A stretch of DNA of 64,000 nucleotides from contig NW_003101679.1 in the NCBI RefSeq assembly GCF_000003855.2, positions 416,721 to 480,720 of the forward strand. Direction: 5' to 3'. The notes beneath the pieces were generated by a model, which saw nothing but the letters and a program-made list of their open reading frames with translations, searched no databases and was not told the DNA's origin. Position 1 is the first letter of the stretch. Each line of letters opens with the position of its first letter. A program made the translations under genes and the position numbers. The DNA is from Blastomyces gilchristii SLH14081. Taxonomy: Eukaryota; Ascomycota; Eurotiomycetes; Onygenales; Ajellomycetaceae. Shown piece after piece: positions 34,044 through 46,279 of this stretch.

Positions 34044-34303
34044 AACTGAAATTCTTCTATATGAAAGATATGAGATAAATCTGTATAATAGTCAGAGAAG
34101 AATCTGTAGATTATAAAGAATCTTATGAAATAAGAAACTGAGTGACAGACTCTTTTCTCTTTACAGTAACAAGGGATTTTTCCTCACTGAGATTTTTTAT
34201 AGATATGAAGAATTTTTAGTGAGTATTACTACAGTGCTGAGCTGATTCTATGAAGTCACTCAGTGAAAGGCTTTGCAGACAAAGTCTTAGAGAGAAAGAA
34301 GTA

Positions 34304-34561
34304 TGTAAGAAATTCTGCTTCTTACAGATTCTTTATCTCTATTTCTATCTCTTATATAATTAATAGAGTTAGCAGTCCTTGACTACATATAACTATATAG
34401 ACTGAAGTTTATGAATATTATTCATAACTCAGCTTAAATGCTATTATATATTTGATCTCTACATTTTATCTTTCTATCATGAATACTTCTAGTAGTTAAC
34501 AGTACATATCACGCCAAGCTGCAAACACCCGAATAATCGCCTGCAAGTACTTATTCTTACA
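34304..34561 (+). repeat. 3' LTR of Ty3 element D
   Basis: 258 bp, colinear with 26918-27175. Mutated at the start but nearly intact in the last 60 bp (CACGCCAAGCTGC, CACCCGAATAATCGCC), the reverse of the 5' LTR. Confidence 0.93.
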
Positions 34562-34566
34562 ACTGT

Positions 34567-34685
34567 TTAGTCTCATAGTATTCTTAACATCTTTCTTGAA
34601 TTGAGAGATTATCTTGTCAACACAGCTATTCAGTTCATAAAGATTGAATTTCAACCTTTCACTGAGATTAGAATTTCATGTAGCT
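34567..34685 (-). pseudogene. copia element 1 gag, fragment between element D and hAT copy 2
   Basis: Minus-strand reading ATWNSNLSERLKFNLYELN, then SQFKKDVKNTMRLNS, joins in frame across element D to LTDTFNYI at 26890-26912. It is the N-terminal gag region of copia element 1. Confidence 0.7.
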
Positions 34686-35556
34686 GTACAGACTAGACTG
34701 ACCGTGTAATTATGTCTGAGACTAGAATCAAACTTTACAGTTATTATATTGTCTAAAAGCATTACTTCTGATCATAGTTTGTATTCATTACATTGATCTC
34801 AAATCACATTATTTCAAATATTAAAGATCTTAGATTCACTTTTCAAATAAAAATCTAGTTCTGAATAAAGAATATATTTAAATTCTTAGTCACATTTTCA
34901 TTCTGATCTAATTATTGAGAATAATATTAAATGAGATTATAAAATCACTTCTCACTTACATAATATCATAATATAGTACTCATTTATTGAAAATTCAACA
35001 GAGAGTGTTATTAAATATTATTACTTTTCTAAATACAGATTATAATTCATATAATTTTAATTATAAAAAAATATAAAATACAAAAAAAAAACAAAAAACA
35101 AAAAATAAAACAAAAACAAGAAAAAATCAGAACAAAAAAAAAAAAGAAAAACAAAAAGAAAAAAAAAAATAAAAGAAAAATAAAAAAATAAAAAATAAAA
35201 ATAAAAAAAATCAAGATTACAGAGTTACAGTATCTTTAAAATACTCACTTTTCAGAGTCTTTATAATATTTATTAGCAATTATGTATCTCTCACAGTGAG
35301 AGTAACACAGCTGTGATAAGTTATTATCTTAACATTATCTAATAAATAATCAGTATATATCTGTATAAATGTGAATATTTAGAAAATATACACTTAAAAA
35401 GTGTGATCAGAGTGAACTCTGCTGTCACTTGAATAATATCAAGAATAGAATGCTAAAATTGATAATTTCTCTCATTAATTTCATAAATAAGATAGATAAA
35501 GATGATCTTGAAAAATATAAGATTCTCTGACTTCTGATAAAAACAGATCTCACAGA

Positions 35557-35731
35557 TGTGGTTCGGAAGAACGTACGACTGTCGGATAATAACGCGGCCG
35601 CTTCCGAACTTGCTTACGAGTGTAAAGGGGCCATAGCAGCCACTAATTAATTTAGTGTATGATATTATGATATATAAGAAGCCAGCGTATGCCTGTAATC
35701 ATATGCTGGCTTAAGCAATCTTTGAATCACA
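35557..35731 (+). repeat. 5' LTR of Ty3 element B
   Basis: TGTGGTTCGGAAGAACG... with the first 85 bp unmutated (AACGCGGCCGCTTCCG). Colinear with 43681-43855. Confidence 0.92.
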
Positions 35732-36165
35732 TCTGATAGCATGTCTAAAAACTGGTGAGAAGTGCAGACTTCTCCAGGAATCCAGGATGTGATAATTTCA
35801 TCTACAAAGCAATTTATAGTTATCATGCCAGTGTGATTCTAGATCACCTCAAAAGATAGTGTATGAAGAGTAGTGAGCAGAAGAGCATTCAATTGATGCT
35901 GCTTTGCTTGTTGAGGGAAAACTCCACACCCAGGCGAATGCCACATATGCGAACAGATGAGATGTGAGAAAAGGAATGAGAGCAGTGAAGCAGATTCAAA
36001 GAAGACTGCTCTCCACCCAAAGAGATAAAAGAGAGGGGTGGCCACGGCCCATCACCGGGGTCGTACGATGATAACAGAAATCATATAATAATATAGTGAT
36101 ATAACAATATAGCGATATAATAATATAGTGATATAACAATATAGCAATATAACAATAGACATCAT
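35732..36165 (+). other. Leader of Ty3 element B, little mutated, with tandem repeat
   Basis: From 35740 to 36065 the sequence keeps GG, CC and CG (CCACACCCAGGCGAATG, GGGGTGGCCACGGCCC), unlike the rest of the element. From about 36080 to 36155 there is a tandem repeat of a 16-19 bp unit close to ATAGTGATATAACAAT. The minus-strand frame at 35839-36045 (68 codons) crosses this block, but I see nothing protein-like in it. Element A lacks this region because it is truncated. Confidence 0.5.
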
Positions 36166-36169
36166 ACAA

Positions 36170-37640
36170 TCAATGAGAAATCACTGAAATGAATATCTTC
36201 TCTAGTTGATATGAATAACATCCTTCTCTGCTACCTGAACTGGAAGATATGTAGAACCACTCAGAGAGTTTACTCAAAGCAGTAAGAAAAGTGACTGAAA
36301 TCATCAAACTGAAATCAAAGCTCTGTACACATACAAGGATTCTAAACAAGATTGAGGTCTTGTGTACACAGTGACAGGCTGAGATGAAAGTCAAACAATA
36401 ATTAATATTCACTGTAGATCAAGCATTCACTATGAAAAGCTTCACTGACACAATCATCATCATTAATAAGAATAGAGAAAATCAGATCTTAGACCTGCAG
36501 TGAGAGATCAAATGTTTACACAGATAGATAACTACATCAAATCTGAAGATCTCATCACAATTGTTCATAATCTCTTCAGAAGTATACATATCATCAGAGA
36601 TCACTGCACAGAATGAGAATTCAAGTATGAAATATATCAAGTCAGAAGATCTGTCAGAGTTATCAAGTTTCAATAATAACTGAAAAAATGATGCTGTAAT
36701 CAGCAAGCTAAGTCAGATGCAATCATATTATCAGATTAAATATGAACTCACAGACAGACAGTTAACAGAATTTTAACAAGTCTTAAGATCTGCTGTGTTT
36801 CTACATGAAAAAGTGAAGTCATTATAAATGACTGATGAAAAGATGAATCTCACAGACTCAGAGTGATATTCATTCTCACAAACATAAAATGAGTTTTTCA
36901 AATAAATCTTACATAACTTTGAGAAAGTGAATATATAAGATAAGTGTTATAAATACTTCACTGAGTGTAGATAAGTGAGTAATTTTATATTATACTTCAC
37001 ACACTTCAGCTTATACTATCTTATATTGAATAAAGAGCTTTTAATATCTTTCTGTTTACAGATCTTCATTCATAATCTTATATCTGAGTTGAGAGTGAAA
37101 TGAAAATGCTTAACCTCATAATTAGACACAGTGAAAGAAGCATATAATATTCTCATTATACAGAAATAAGTAAGTCAATTGCAACAGAAAATATTGCAAT
37201 CAAGTATATCTCAGTGAAGAATAGATAATTAGATCTCTATAATATAAGTCACATATCTGAATACAATGAATTTAGATCTGAATATCATTGCTAAAGCACT
37301 GAATTCTCTGAAAAAGAAATTCTCTGAATGAAAATCTTGATATTGTGAGCATCAAGCTTGCTTTAACTGTGAATGTCAAAATCATGATGTAAAAGATTGC
37401 ATATAGTATACACAGTTAAGAAAAGCAAGAGAGTTAAAAAACTAACAGAATTAGTGAGTTCAGAGACACTCACTGATATTCTATAAAAAGTCTTCAAAGT
37501 GAAAGAGATATCTGTATTAGATAACTCTCTGAATTCTACAAATATTAAGAACAAGCAGGCTTCTAAATGAGGTGTAGATAAGGATGAAGTAAACACTCAT
37601 CTCAATATCTTAAGACCTGAAATATTAATGTATAAGAAGC
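36170..37640 (+). pseudogene. gag of Ty3 element B (decayed)
   Basis: The plus-strand reading has many stops. The clearest landmark is a CCHC zinc knuckle CFNCECQNHDVKDC at about 37353-37395, followed by a Lys/Arg-rich stretch. The capsid-like part lies at 36480-37080. Minus-strand open stretches over the same interval (36170-36706, 37363-37596) are shadows. Confidence 0.7.
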
Positions 37641-40600
37641 ACTTGAATAAGAACAGAGAGATGGCTGTAAAAGTGTTAGCAGATATAGAAGCTTTTATAT
37701 AATATATTAATGATTATATAATCTGAAGACTGAAAGAGATCTACTGAGTGAAGAATTTCTGACATATAAGATTATCTGATAATTAATATTTAATATCACT
37801 TATAAGAGTAAGAGTTCTCTTGCACTTCAAAGAATGATCTTGCTATATTTAAGTGTGAGAGCTGCAGAATGTGAAATATAACCTTATTCTCAGACTCAAT
37901 TGATTTCAAAGATTCAATCTGCAGATTCAATGACATACATGTCATATACAGTTAACTGATAGGAAGAAAACAGTTCATACAATTCTATCAACTGATATGA
38001 GAAGAACATTTCACATCTCTGATATAAAAGAGTTAAATCTGCTTATATATTAACAAGCAAAGAGAATGATTTATAAGATCTTATCTGAAAGCATTCTGTA
38101 TATCATATAAGATCTGAAAGTGAAGAAAATCAAGATAAAAGATATGCAGAAGAATAAGCATATGAAGAAGCTTCTGAAGAAGTATAAGAAGATCTTCTGA
38201 ACAGATCTTTCATCAGAACTGTCACTGAAACAAGAATTCATACATGAGATTGATATGAGAGACACAAAACCAGTCAATCAGAATGTGTATTCTCTGTCAC
38301 AAATGCATCTTGAAGAACAGAAGTGTCAGATCACAGACCTTCTAGAATATGATCTTATATGATTCTCATCAAGTGTGTGAGACTTTCCAGTTCTATTTGT
38401 GAAAAAGACAGGTGAGGAGTGACAGATGTGTATTAATTATTAAGCACTTAACAAGCTTACAATCAAGAATGAATATTCACTGTCACAGATTCAATAACAG
38501 TTGAATATAGTTGAAAACACCTGATATCTATTGAAGATTGATCTTCTCTCAGAATACTGATAGATCTATGTAGATGAACTGTCAGTTCTGTGAACCATAT
38601 TTAATATATAATGAGAGAAGTTTGAATTTCTGACAATGCTATTTAGTCTGATAAATGCATCTGTCATCTTTCAAATGATGATGAATACAATTCTTTATAA
38701 ATAAAATAAAACCTCATATCTTGTATATCTTGATGACATTCTAGTCTTTTCAAACTCATATAATGAACATCTGAAGTATCTTGATGAAGTGCTTATAACT
38801 CTGACAGAGTATAAGCTCTATACTAAATTAACAAAGTGTGTGTTTGAAATAGAAGAGTTGAAGTACATAGAATATATAGTGAGTGATAACTGTATATATC
38901 TCATTCTGAAGAAATTGAATATCATAGTGAATTAGCTACAGCTGAGAAATGTACATTATATACAATAGTTTCTTAAGTTGATCTCATATTACTGCAGATT
39001 TATCAAGAATTTTACATGAATATCTGCATCACTCTCAGATCTCTTAAGAGAAACAGATATAAATCTGTGAAAGAAGAAGTTTTATTCAATCATCTGAAAG
39101 ACTGTGTGTGAAGAGGCTTTTCTCACACTGAGAGAATGTGTAATAACATTCTCAGTGCTTATTTAATCAGATTATGATAAATCTTTCTACATTGAGACAG
39201 ACATATCTAAATGAGCTATCAGAGACGCTCTTCTACAGATGAGTAAGAATGACAAGCTGCATCTGATGATATATAATGATAGGAAACTATCAGGTGCTGA
39301 GCTCAATTACTCAGTATATGAAAAGAAATTGCTAGTGATCAAGCATGCACTGGTGTTGTGAAATAGATATATCAATAATAGGTATATGACAATGATGATC
39401 ACAGATCATGAAAGCCTTATCTATCTATAATCAATGATAAAACCTTTCAAACACTTAGCATGTTGAATCTCAGAGTTTCAAGTATATAATCTTTATATTA
39501 AATACTGAAAGGGATTGAATGCTGTGATGTCTGATGTAATCAGTTACAGACCTGATTTCATGAGTGAGAGTTCTGCAAATCAGATATAAGAGATGTTTGT
39601 ATTAAACACACTGAGAGAATGTAAGAAATCAGAATAAGTGAATATCATGATCTCTTACTTGAAGAATGACAAGATGTCAGATAACAAGTATCTTATAAGA
39701 GTAGTAGAAGAGATGCTTTCAAACTTCAAGCTGAGAAAATTGAAAAATGATGTTATGCTTTACTGTGATCTAGAATATGCGGAAGCTCTCTATCTAGAAC
39801 TCTCATTTAGATGTGACTTGATGACTCACATGCACAAGGAATTCAGTTACTTAGAAAGCTCTGAACTCATGAGTGTATTTAAATCAAGAGCATACTGATT
39901 AAGCATGATCAAGAACATTCAGACATACACTCACAAGTGTCTGAATTGTCAGGTCATGAAAGAATCTAAGAAAGGATTAGAATGTGAGAAAGTACAATAT
40001 TAGATGAAGTGTATAATACAACTGTTTAAATAATGAGAGATGAATCTCATAGACATATTACTGTAAATGTCAAATGAAAATTGATGAATAATCACTGCTA
40101 TTGATTACACTACTGACTGGTCAGTTGTGAAAGCAGTTTCAGAGATGATAGAGAAGATGATAGCAAAGTTTCTATATGATGAGATCTATATTAACTATGA
40201 AATGCTGTGTGAGATTCTAACTGATAATGATGCAAACCTTGTGAGAGAAGTAGTGAGGCATTTTATAAGCCAGTTACAGACAAGATATTGTAGAACAATG
40301 TCATATTATTCATGAATAAATAGAAAGATGAAATGCTTGAATGAAATCTTGAGCAACATGCTGATGAAATATCTAGTGAGCAAGCCTATGAGACTATGAG
40401 ATGAATATCTCAGACAGGTGCTATTAGTCATACAGATTCAACAGTATGCAGTCTTCAAGCATTCATCATTCTACCTGTTGTATGAATTGCATCCGCGCAT
40501 TTCAGAGAATGCTTCAGAAAAGATGAGGAAGAAAACAGTAGTTACAGACACAGCAGTAGCAGTTGCAGATGCAGCAGTTGTGAATGTGAAATCAAGATTG

Positions 40601-40720
40601 AAAGAGATCAGTCACACACATGCAAAAGCTAATAAGTTACTTCTGAATCAAGCAATTCAATTGAAAAGAATATGAGACTCACTAGTTAAGAAATTGAGTC
40701 TCAAGATAAGAATATAAGTT
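37641..40720 (+). pseudogene. pol of Ty3 element B (protease-RT-RNase H-integrase, decayed)
   Basis: RT landmarks are EIDMRDTKPVNQNVYSLSQ (38245-38300), QMCINYWALNKLTIKN with Tyr-Trp/stop (38420-38470), FEFLTMLFSLINASVIFQMM (38620-38680) and SYLVYLDDILVFSNS (38715-38760), where the catalytic Asp-Asp is intact. RNase H has FYIETDISKW and YNDRKLSGAELNYSVYEKK (39185-39330). Integrase begins MSDNKYLIRVVEEMLSNFKL (39675-39735) with the His-His/Cys-Cys element (HMHKEF...CLNCQ, 39828-39950), then a core with LTDNDANLV (40215-40245). The C-terminal end RLKEISHTHAKANKLLLNQ is at 40588-40650. Stops sit mostly at Trp codons. Confidence 0.88.
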
Positions 40721-41652
40721 CTTGTATGCAATGAGAGTTCTGAGAAGTTTCAATCTAGATGATTTAAACTCTATAAAATACTCAAATCACATTCTCTGAG
40801 AACTTATACATTGAAGAAATCAGAGAGATGAGTCTTATACAACTTAATCAATGATTCATAACTTATAAAAGTAAAGATACAAGATCTGAGTGAATTATGA
40901 TTATTTACAGCACTATTGTCAGTGTTGAAAAAGAAGAGACTTATAATTAAAAAGCCTTGTGAAGTAAGAGAAATCATAGACACTTACAAATAAGATAATC
41001 TCACTTATTCTAATCTTTTCACAATTATAAGAAAAGAATGAAAAGCAATGAAGAAATCAGATGAATGTTACACTTTAATAAGTGATAAGACTGTAGCTGA
41101 TTGTATGATAATGCATCACAGACAGTGAGTACAATATGACAAAGAATGATCTCAAAGCAGCAGACTTGTATATGAGTCAGATTGTAGAAGAAAAAGAAAT
41201 TCAGAGTTGAATTTAACTGTTTATATCAGTTTAATTGCAGAGATTACAGAGGATGAACTATCTGAAATATCTGTGAATATGTAAGATTAAGCTATCTTAA
41301 TCCCTGAAGACACTCAGAGATTGAATAAGATTAGTTTTAATAAGCTGTTTACTGTAGTGATCTGAGTGAGTGAAGAGAGACAGTATAATACATAAGACAG
41401 AATCACAAAAGATGAAAGCTGCTGAACCTAGTTATTAAATGCTGTATTATATAGAGATTGTGTAAGAGTAGTAGCTGACAGATAAAGAAAAAGTGTAAGA
41501 AAAGAAAAGAGATAATAAATTGATTATCAACTGTAAGAGTCAGCTGTAAAAGACAAATGTTATCATACATATCTTATTCATTTTTATACACTATATATTT
41601 AATCTATTTCCAACACCATGCCACCTGAAAAATGTTAAAAACAAAGAAAATC
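40721..41652. other. 3' region of Ty3 element B before the antisense frames
   Basis: Heavily mutated, colinear with element A 10841-11789. No frame longer than background on either strand. It may contain the end of the integrase tail and the 3' end of the antisense transcript. Confidence 0.4.
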
Positions 41653-43140
41653 TCAAAACTTGAGATCTGCAAGAGATTCAAGAGCTGTAAGCTGCTCTTG
41701 TAACAACACTGTATATGTCTCTGATTCCTCTATCACTCTGTATACAATATTAATGTCATTTATCACAAGATTGACTGAAATACTAGTATAGAAATGTATA
41801 TATATACATATAGAAAAATTGAAGAAGAGTGCAGAACTCACAGAATCAGAAGTCAGAGCAGAGAGAACAGAGATGAAAGAAACAGAAGAAGAAGAAGATG
41901 CAGAACTGAACAAATAACAGTGAGAGTTACTCAGAGCTGAACACTTATAATCTGATATACACACAACCTTCTCTGCAGAGAAGGAAGAGGAAGTGATGAA
42001 AGAAGCTTAAGAGTGAGAGAGAATAGTCTCAGTGATGTTATCATCTTCAATTAGAATGATCTCTGATGCCAGAGTAACTAAGAATCATTATTAGTGTATA
42101 AAACTGCAAAAGCAGGGGTAATAATTACTGAATGAATACTCACTGATCTTAGAATTGTATGTACAATTATAACACACATGAGACTCCTCAGAAAGAGAGA
42201 GAGAGATACAGAAGAATGCAGAAAGCAGAACACAGTATATGAATGACTTATTCTCACAACAACATTTCAGACAAGATGTACAAGCCTTATGCCTGTGAGT
42301 GTAAAAGAGTATAACATTCATGTTTCTGTTTCTGAAAACACAGATATTCTTCACCTGCATTACAAAGTCAGATGACAAATATTAAAGAATAAATCAATAC
42401 AGGTCAATCATTCTGAAGATATTCATCAGAGTGAATATATCTGCAATATTGAATTTAACAGTTATGAAAAGTTTCTTAATATCTGTGAATGCTATGACTT
42501 TGTGCACAGTAAAACTCATAACAATTTTCTCTAAGAATAGAAAAATCAGTGTTAGAAAGAAAAGATGAAAAGAAAAAGACTTACAATCTTAATACTGTTA
42601 AGAAGAGAGATGATTCTCTGATATGAATAAACAATTGCTTCATCATGAATATTTAAAATAAACATAATAATTGATGTCTGTAACTGAGCTTCAGATTATC
42701 ATGTCATATACAGTCTTTATATAATAAATCATTCTAGAAGTCAGTAAGAAAGACAGAAGTGTATATACTGACAAACATGATTCATTAAGTCTATGCAATA
42801 TCTTCTTAAAATGAGGAGAGCTGATAATGAAAGCAGAGATAGCAAAACTGAGAGTAGTGAAAGTGAGAGTTGTGAGAACAGAGATAGCAGAAGCGGGAGA
42901 ACCAGACACAGAAGCAAGTGTAGAAGATTGAGAAGCAGCAGAGAAAGAAACAGAGAAGAGAGCAGTAGAGAAAGAAGCAGCAGAAGAGGCAAGAGAAGAT
43001 ACAGAAGATCTGATCACATATGATACAGACAATTTCTTCATTATCATGTTCTTCAAGTTCTCAATCAATGATTTAACATTGAGTTCACTGTAAATATGTG
43101 AAGATTCTATATAAATAAAAATAAACATCAGCATCTGCAT
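41653..43140 (-). pseudogene. Antisense ORF set in the 3' region of Ty3 element B (Cys-rich, unknown function)
   Basis: Minus-strand frames at 42691-43140 (149 codons), 42091-42378 (95) and 41653-41964 (103) match those of element A in order and sequence. The first has a Ser/Ala-rich centre and ends FKKILHRLNES. The second has KACTSCLKCCCENKSF, then HVCYNCTYNS, two Cys-x2-Cys pairs. The third has a Ser-rich start and a helical tail (VIEESETYTVLLQEQLTALE). The reading direction is opposite to gag-pol. Alternative: fortuitous open frames enriched by the mutation bias. The pairwise conservation argues against that but does not exclude it, because the copies share ancestry. Confidence 0.5.
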
Positions 43141-43680
43141 TCACACAAAATTGTGCCAGAAAACATGATCAGAAACCTGCTGAGAAGAAAAACAGTTAAG
43201 AGTATATAAGAAGATGAAGAAGATATGTCATTCATGATAATATGTTCTGGTGATCATTAGAAGATAAACAAGTTCTGATCACATATGTTTCACAATGTGT
43301 TACACTTACTGCTAATGAACTGCCTGGTATAGACACTACAATGACACTTGTTATGAGAATGAGAAGTCATCATCAGAAATGTGTACAATGTGATAGATAA
43401 ACAGATAGAAGATGTTGAACAGAAGAAGAAGCAGTAATCTTGAATAAGATAATGATGATGTTCAATGATAATGATGATGAAGAAGATGATTGAAGAATGA
43501 GAAAAGTTAGTGAATGAGTGATATAATATAGTGAAAGTTTCTTTATAAGAGTGTATGCAGAATGCTAGCTGAATCAGAAATAGATCACATAATTATGAAA
43601 CACTAGTGATGAGCTAATCTGCATGAAGCTAGGGCGTACAACATGGTCACGTGGGCATGACTGAATTTGATGAGAAAGGA

Positions 43681-43855
43681 TATGATTCAGAAGAATGTAC
43701 AACTGTCAGATAATAACACAGCCGCTTCTGAACTTGCTTATAAGTGTAAAGAAACCATAGCAGCCACTAATTAATTTAGTGTACAATATTACAATATATA
43801 AGAAGCCGGCGTACGCCTGTAATCGTATGCTGGCTTAAGCAACCTTTGAATCACA
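43681..43855 (+). repeat. 3' LTR of Ty3 element B
   Basis: TATGATTCAGAAG...GAATCACA, 175 bp; mutated at its start, intact in its last 55 bp (AGCCGGCGTACGCCTG). Preceded by a purine-rich GATGAGAAAGGA. Confidence 0.92.
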
Positions 43856-44616
43856 CAGAGAGACTCTATTTTCATAATATCAGAGACTGAGTGTTATTAA
43901 AAAGTGTTACTTTTATATAATGTATATACACTTACTGCAATGATTCACTCTCTGTGTATGTGATTAAGAGTTATGACTTTCTCACACTGTATGACTCTCT
44001 CTGAGATGCTGACACTGATTTGTAATTCACACAGTCTCTCAGTTCAGTACACACTGTGTGTATACAGCTCTGTGTGCTGAGACTGTGTTAATTATTATGA
44101 TCTGACATGATACTTGCTTTTCACAGGCCATGTTTTATTTGAGAGAAAGAGAGAGAAAGATGTGACTATGATTTTATTAAGAGAGAATGAATAATTAGTA
44201 ATATTAGATATAATTTAATTCTTCTGTATTTAAAATTTGATTAGTTTATACTCTTCAATTTGAGAGTTTCTAAGAGTGTTTTAATAGTTTTCATATCAGC
44301 TTGAACTTAGTGATGAGTTGAAGAAGAAGAGAAAAGAGAGAAGAAAGAAATGAGAATAACTTATCTTTATAATATAAAAATAGAGAATTACTGCAATCAT
44401 TCTTTCTAGTAACAAAGATCTGTTTTCTGTATATATTTCTGATATAGATTATATGATAACTGCATACAAAGAATATCAACACTGTATGTATTAAATGAAG
44501 ATAATATTGCTATGTAATACTGTAGCTGTTGCTGTATATCTCTGAAAGCTGTTAATATTTTCTTTATCTCTTTATATTTGATAAGTCAGTAATATATTTC
44601 AATACACTTCTTTTTT

Positions 44617-44768
44617 CATCATTATCATCATTATCATCATCATTATTATTATCATCATTATTATCACTATTATCACCATCATTACTATCATCATTATCAT
44701 CATCATTATCACTATTATCATCACTATTATCATTATCATCATCATCACTATTATTATTATTATTATAT
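44617..44768 (+). repeat. (ATC/ATT)n triplet microsatellite, hAT copy 2
   Basis: Imperfect ATC/ATT triplets over about 150 bp, equivalent to 3733-3842. The poly-Met/Ile frame on the minus strand is an artefact. Confidence 0.9.
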
Positions 44769-44824
44769 CATTTCTGGCTATCTCTTCTGTCTTCATCTCT
44801 CTTCAACACTCACTGAAATCAATT

Positions 44825-45595
44825 ATGTCATCTCTCTTCAAATATTCTGCGGTTCTGTGAATCATCAAGGCGTGTGAGCTCTGTCACAGATTGAAGAGAG
44901 AGAAGAAGAAGATATTTAAGTGAGAGAAGACAGATCATAAGACATGTTATAATATCTTAAAGAGACTTTGTAAGAGAGTAGAATAATAACAATTTTAAGT
45001 AATACTTCTGATAGATTTAGACTGAACTAAGTATAGAAATAATGCAGATAACATCACTCATAAGAGATTGAAGAAGAAGATAGTGAAGAGTCTTATATAG
45101 CAGTGATAAAACTAGAAGAAGTTCTGAGAATAATTTAAGTTTAAGATAAAGAGAGAAAGAGAGAAGAAGAGTGTTACTATAAATAAGTGATAGTAGAAGA
45201 AGATTGAGAGAATATTGAAGTAGAAGATAAAGAAGTCAAAACTGATAAGTTTTTTATTTATTGAGAGATAATAATTTTTAATAATAGTTCTATTCTCTAA
45301 TTGATTAGCAGAAGCTAGCAGAGAAGAAGGAAATTAAGGCCTTGTTCAGATCTTGAATGCACTTCATGATTCAGAACATTAAGAAGACAGTTCTACTCTC
45401 TGAGCATGTCAATCTACTTGCTGCTGACATAGAACCTGAGACAGCAGACCAGAAAATGCGGGATTTTGAGACATAGATTAACCTAACTGAAGAAAAGCAG
45501 TGAGAACCCTTCTCTGAGAAGACAGCAGAGAGAGATTTTGAGATGATTATTATTTTAGATAAGAAGATGAAGAAGAAGAAGAAGAATGAGAAGTA
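44825..45595 (+). pseudogene. hAT ORF1, copy 2 (decayed)
   Basis: Begins ATG TCA TCT at 44825 and is colinear with 3901-4672, ending in the Lys-rich tail near 45560-45595. More stops than in copy 1. Confidence 0.5.
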
Positions 45596-46279
45596 AATTA
45601 TAAAGAATAATAAGAAGAATGAGAAAGAGAAGAAGTAGAAAAAGCTTTTTTCTTTTTATATTAATTAGTTATAAGTTTAAGTTCATAATTATTAATAATT
45701 AAAATTGATTTTGAGTTTTCAAAAATTATTGTATAAGTTGTAATCAAGTCAGGAATGATATATATATATATATATATTTAACTATCATGATTCATAAATC
45801 ACTATAATGTATAAGTATCAACATTTTTTCAATATTGATATTTATAATATTAATATATTTTTAATGATATCATCTGATAATATAATTTAATAACACTCTC
45901 TTTCACAATATTAATATATTTCAAGAAATATGACAGAGATTAATCAAGATTGTTTATTTACTTTTATATATCAATGATATTCAATCTGAGTTAGTACTAA
46001 AATTATAACTAAGCTAAGAAACAAGATTATTTTCTCTTATATTAATTCTTCTTACATACATCAGTGATCAGTTATTGAAAATAAATTATCATTTTTCTTA
46101 AATTATTATCATGTCTTCTGAATTCACTTCTTTCACTTCTTTTATTTCTATTGAAGATTCATAAACTCTTTAAGAAATCACTGTAAATCACAAAGTCTAT
46201 ATTATTTATAATTTAATACAGAATACTCTCTTTTAATCATAATAAATAATCACTTTATTCTTCACATCTGATTTCAGAT

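Larger units (their letters stand above)
26918..34561 (+). mobile_element. Ty3 element D, complete chromovirus-like element (7.6 kb)
   Basis: LTRs of 258 bp each (26918-27175, 34304-34561; TGTAAGAAATYC...CTTATTCTTAYA) and a 5-bp duplication ACTGT (26913-26917, 34562-34566) define it. Plus-strand coding has gag, protease, RT, RNase H, integrase and a chromodomain-like C terminus. A purine tract AGAGAGAAAGAAG precedes the 3' LTR. It splits copia element 1 within gag: 26912 and 34567 are contiguous in the copia frame. A SINE is nested at 33667-34043. Confidence 0.95.
35557..43855 (+). mobile_element. Ty3 element B, complete (8.3 kb)
   Basis: Two 175-bp LTRs (35557-35731 and 43681-43855; TGTGGTTC...GAATCACA) and a short duplication CAGA on both sides (4 bp; up to 6 bp if the LTR end is set earlier). 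The pre-insertion site is visible in hAT copy 1. Plus-strand coding has gag, protease, RT, RNase H and integrase, then a 3-kb 3' region with antisense frames. Same family as truncated element A. Confidence 0.93.
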
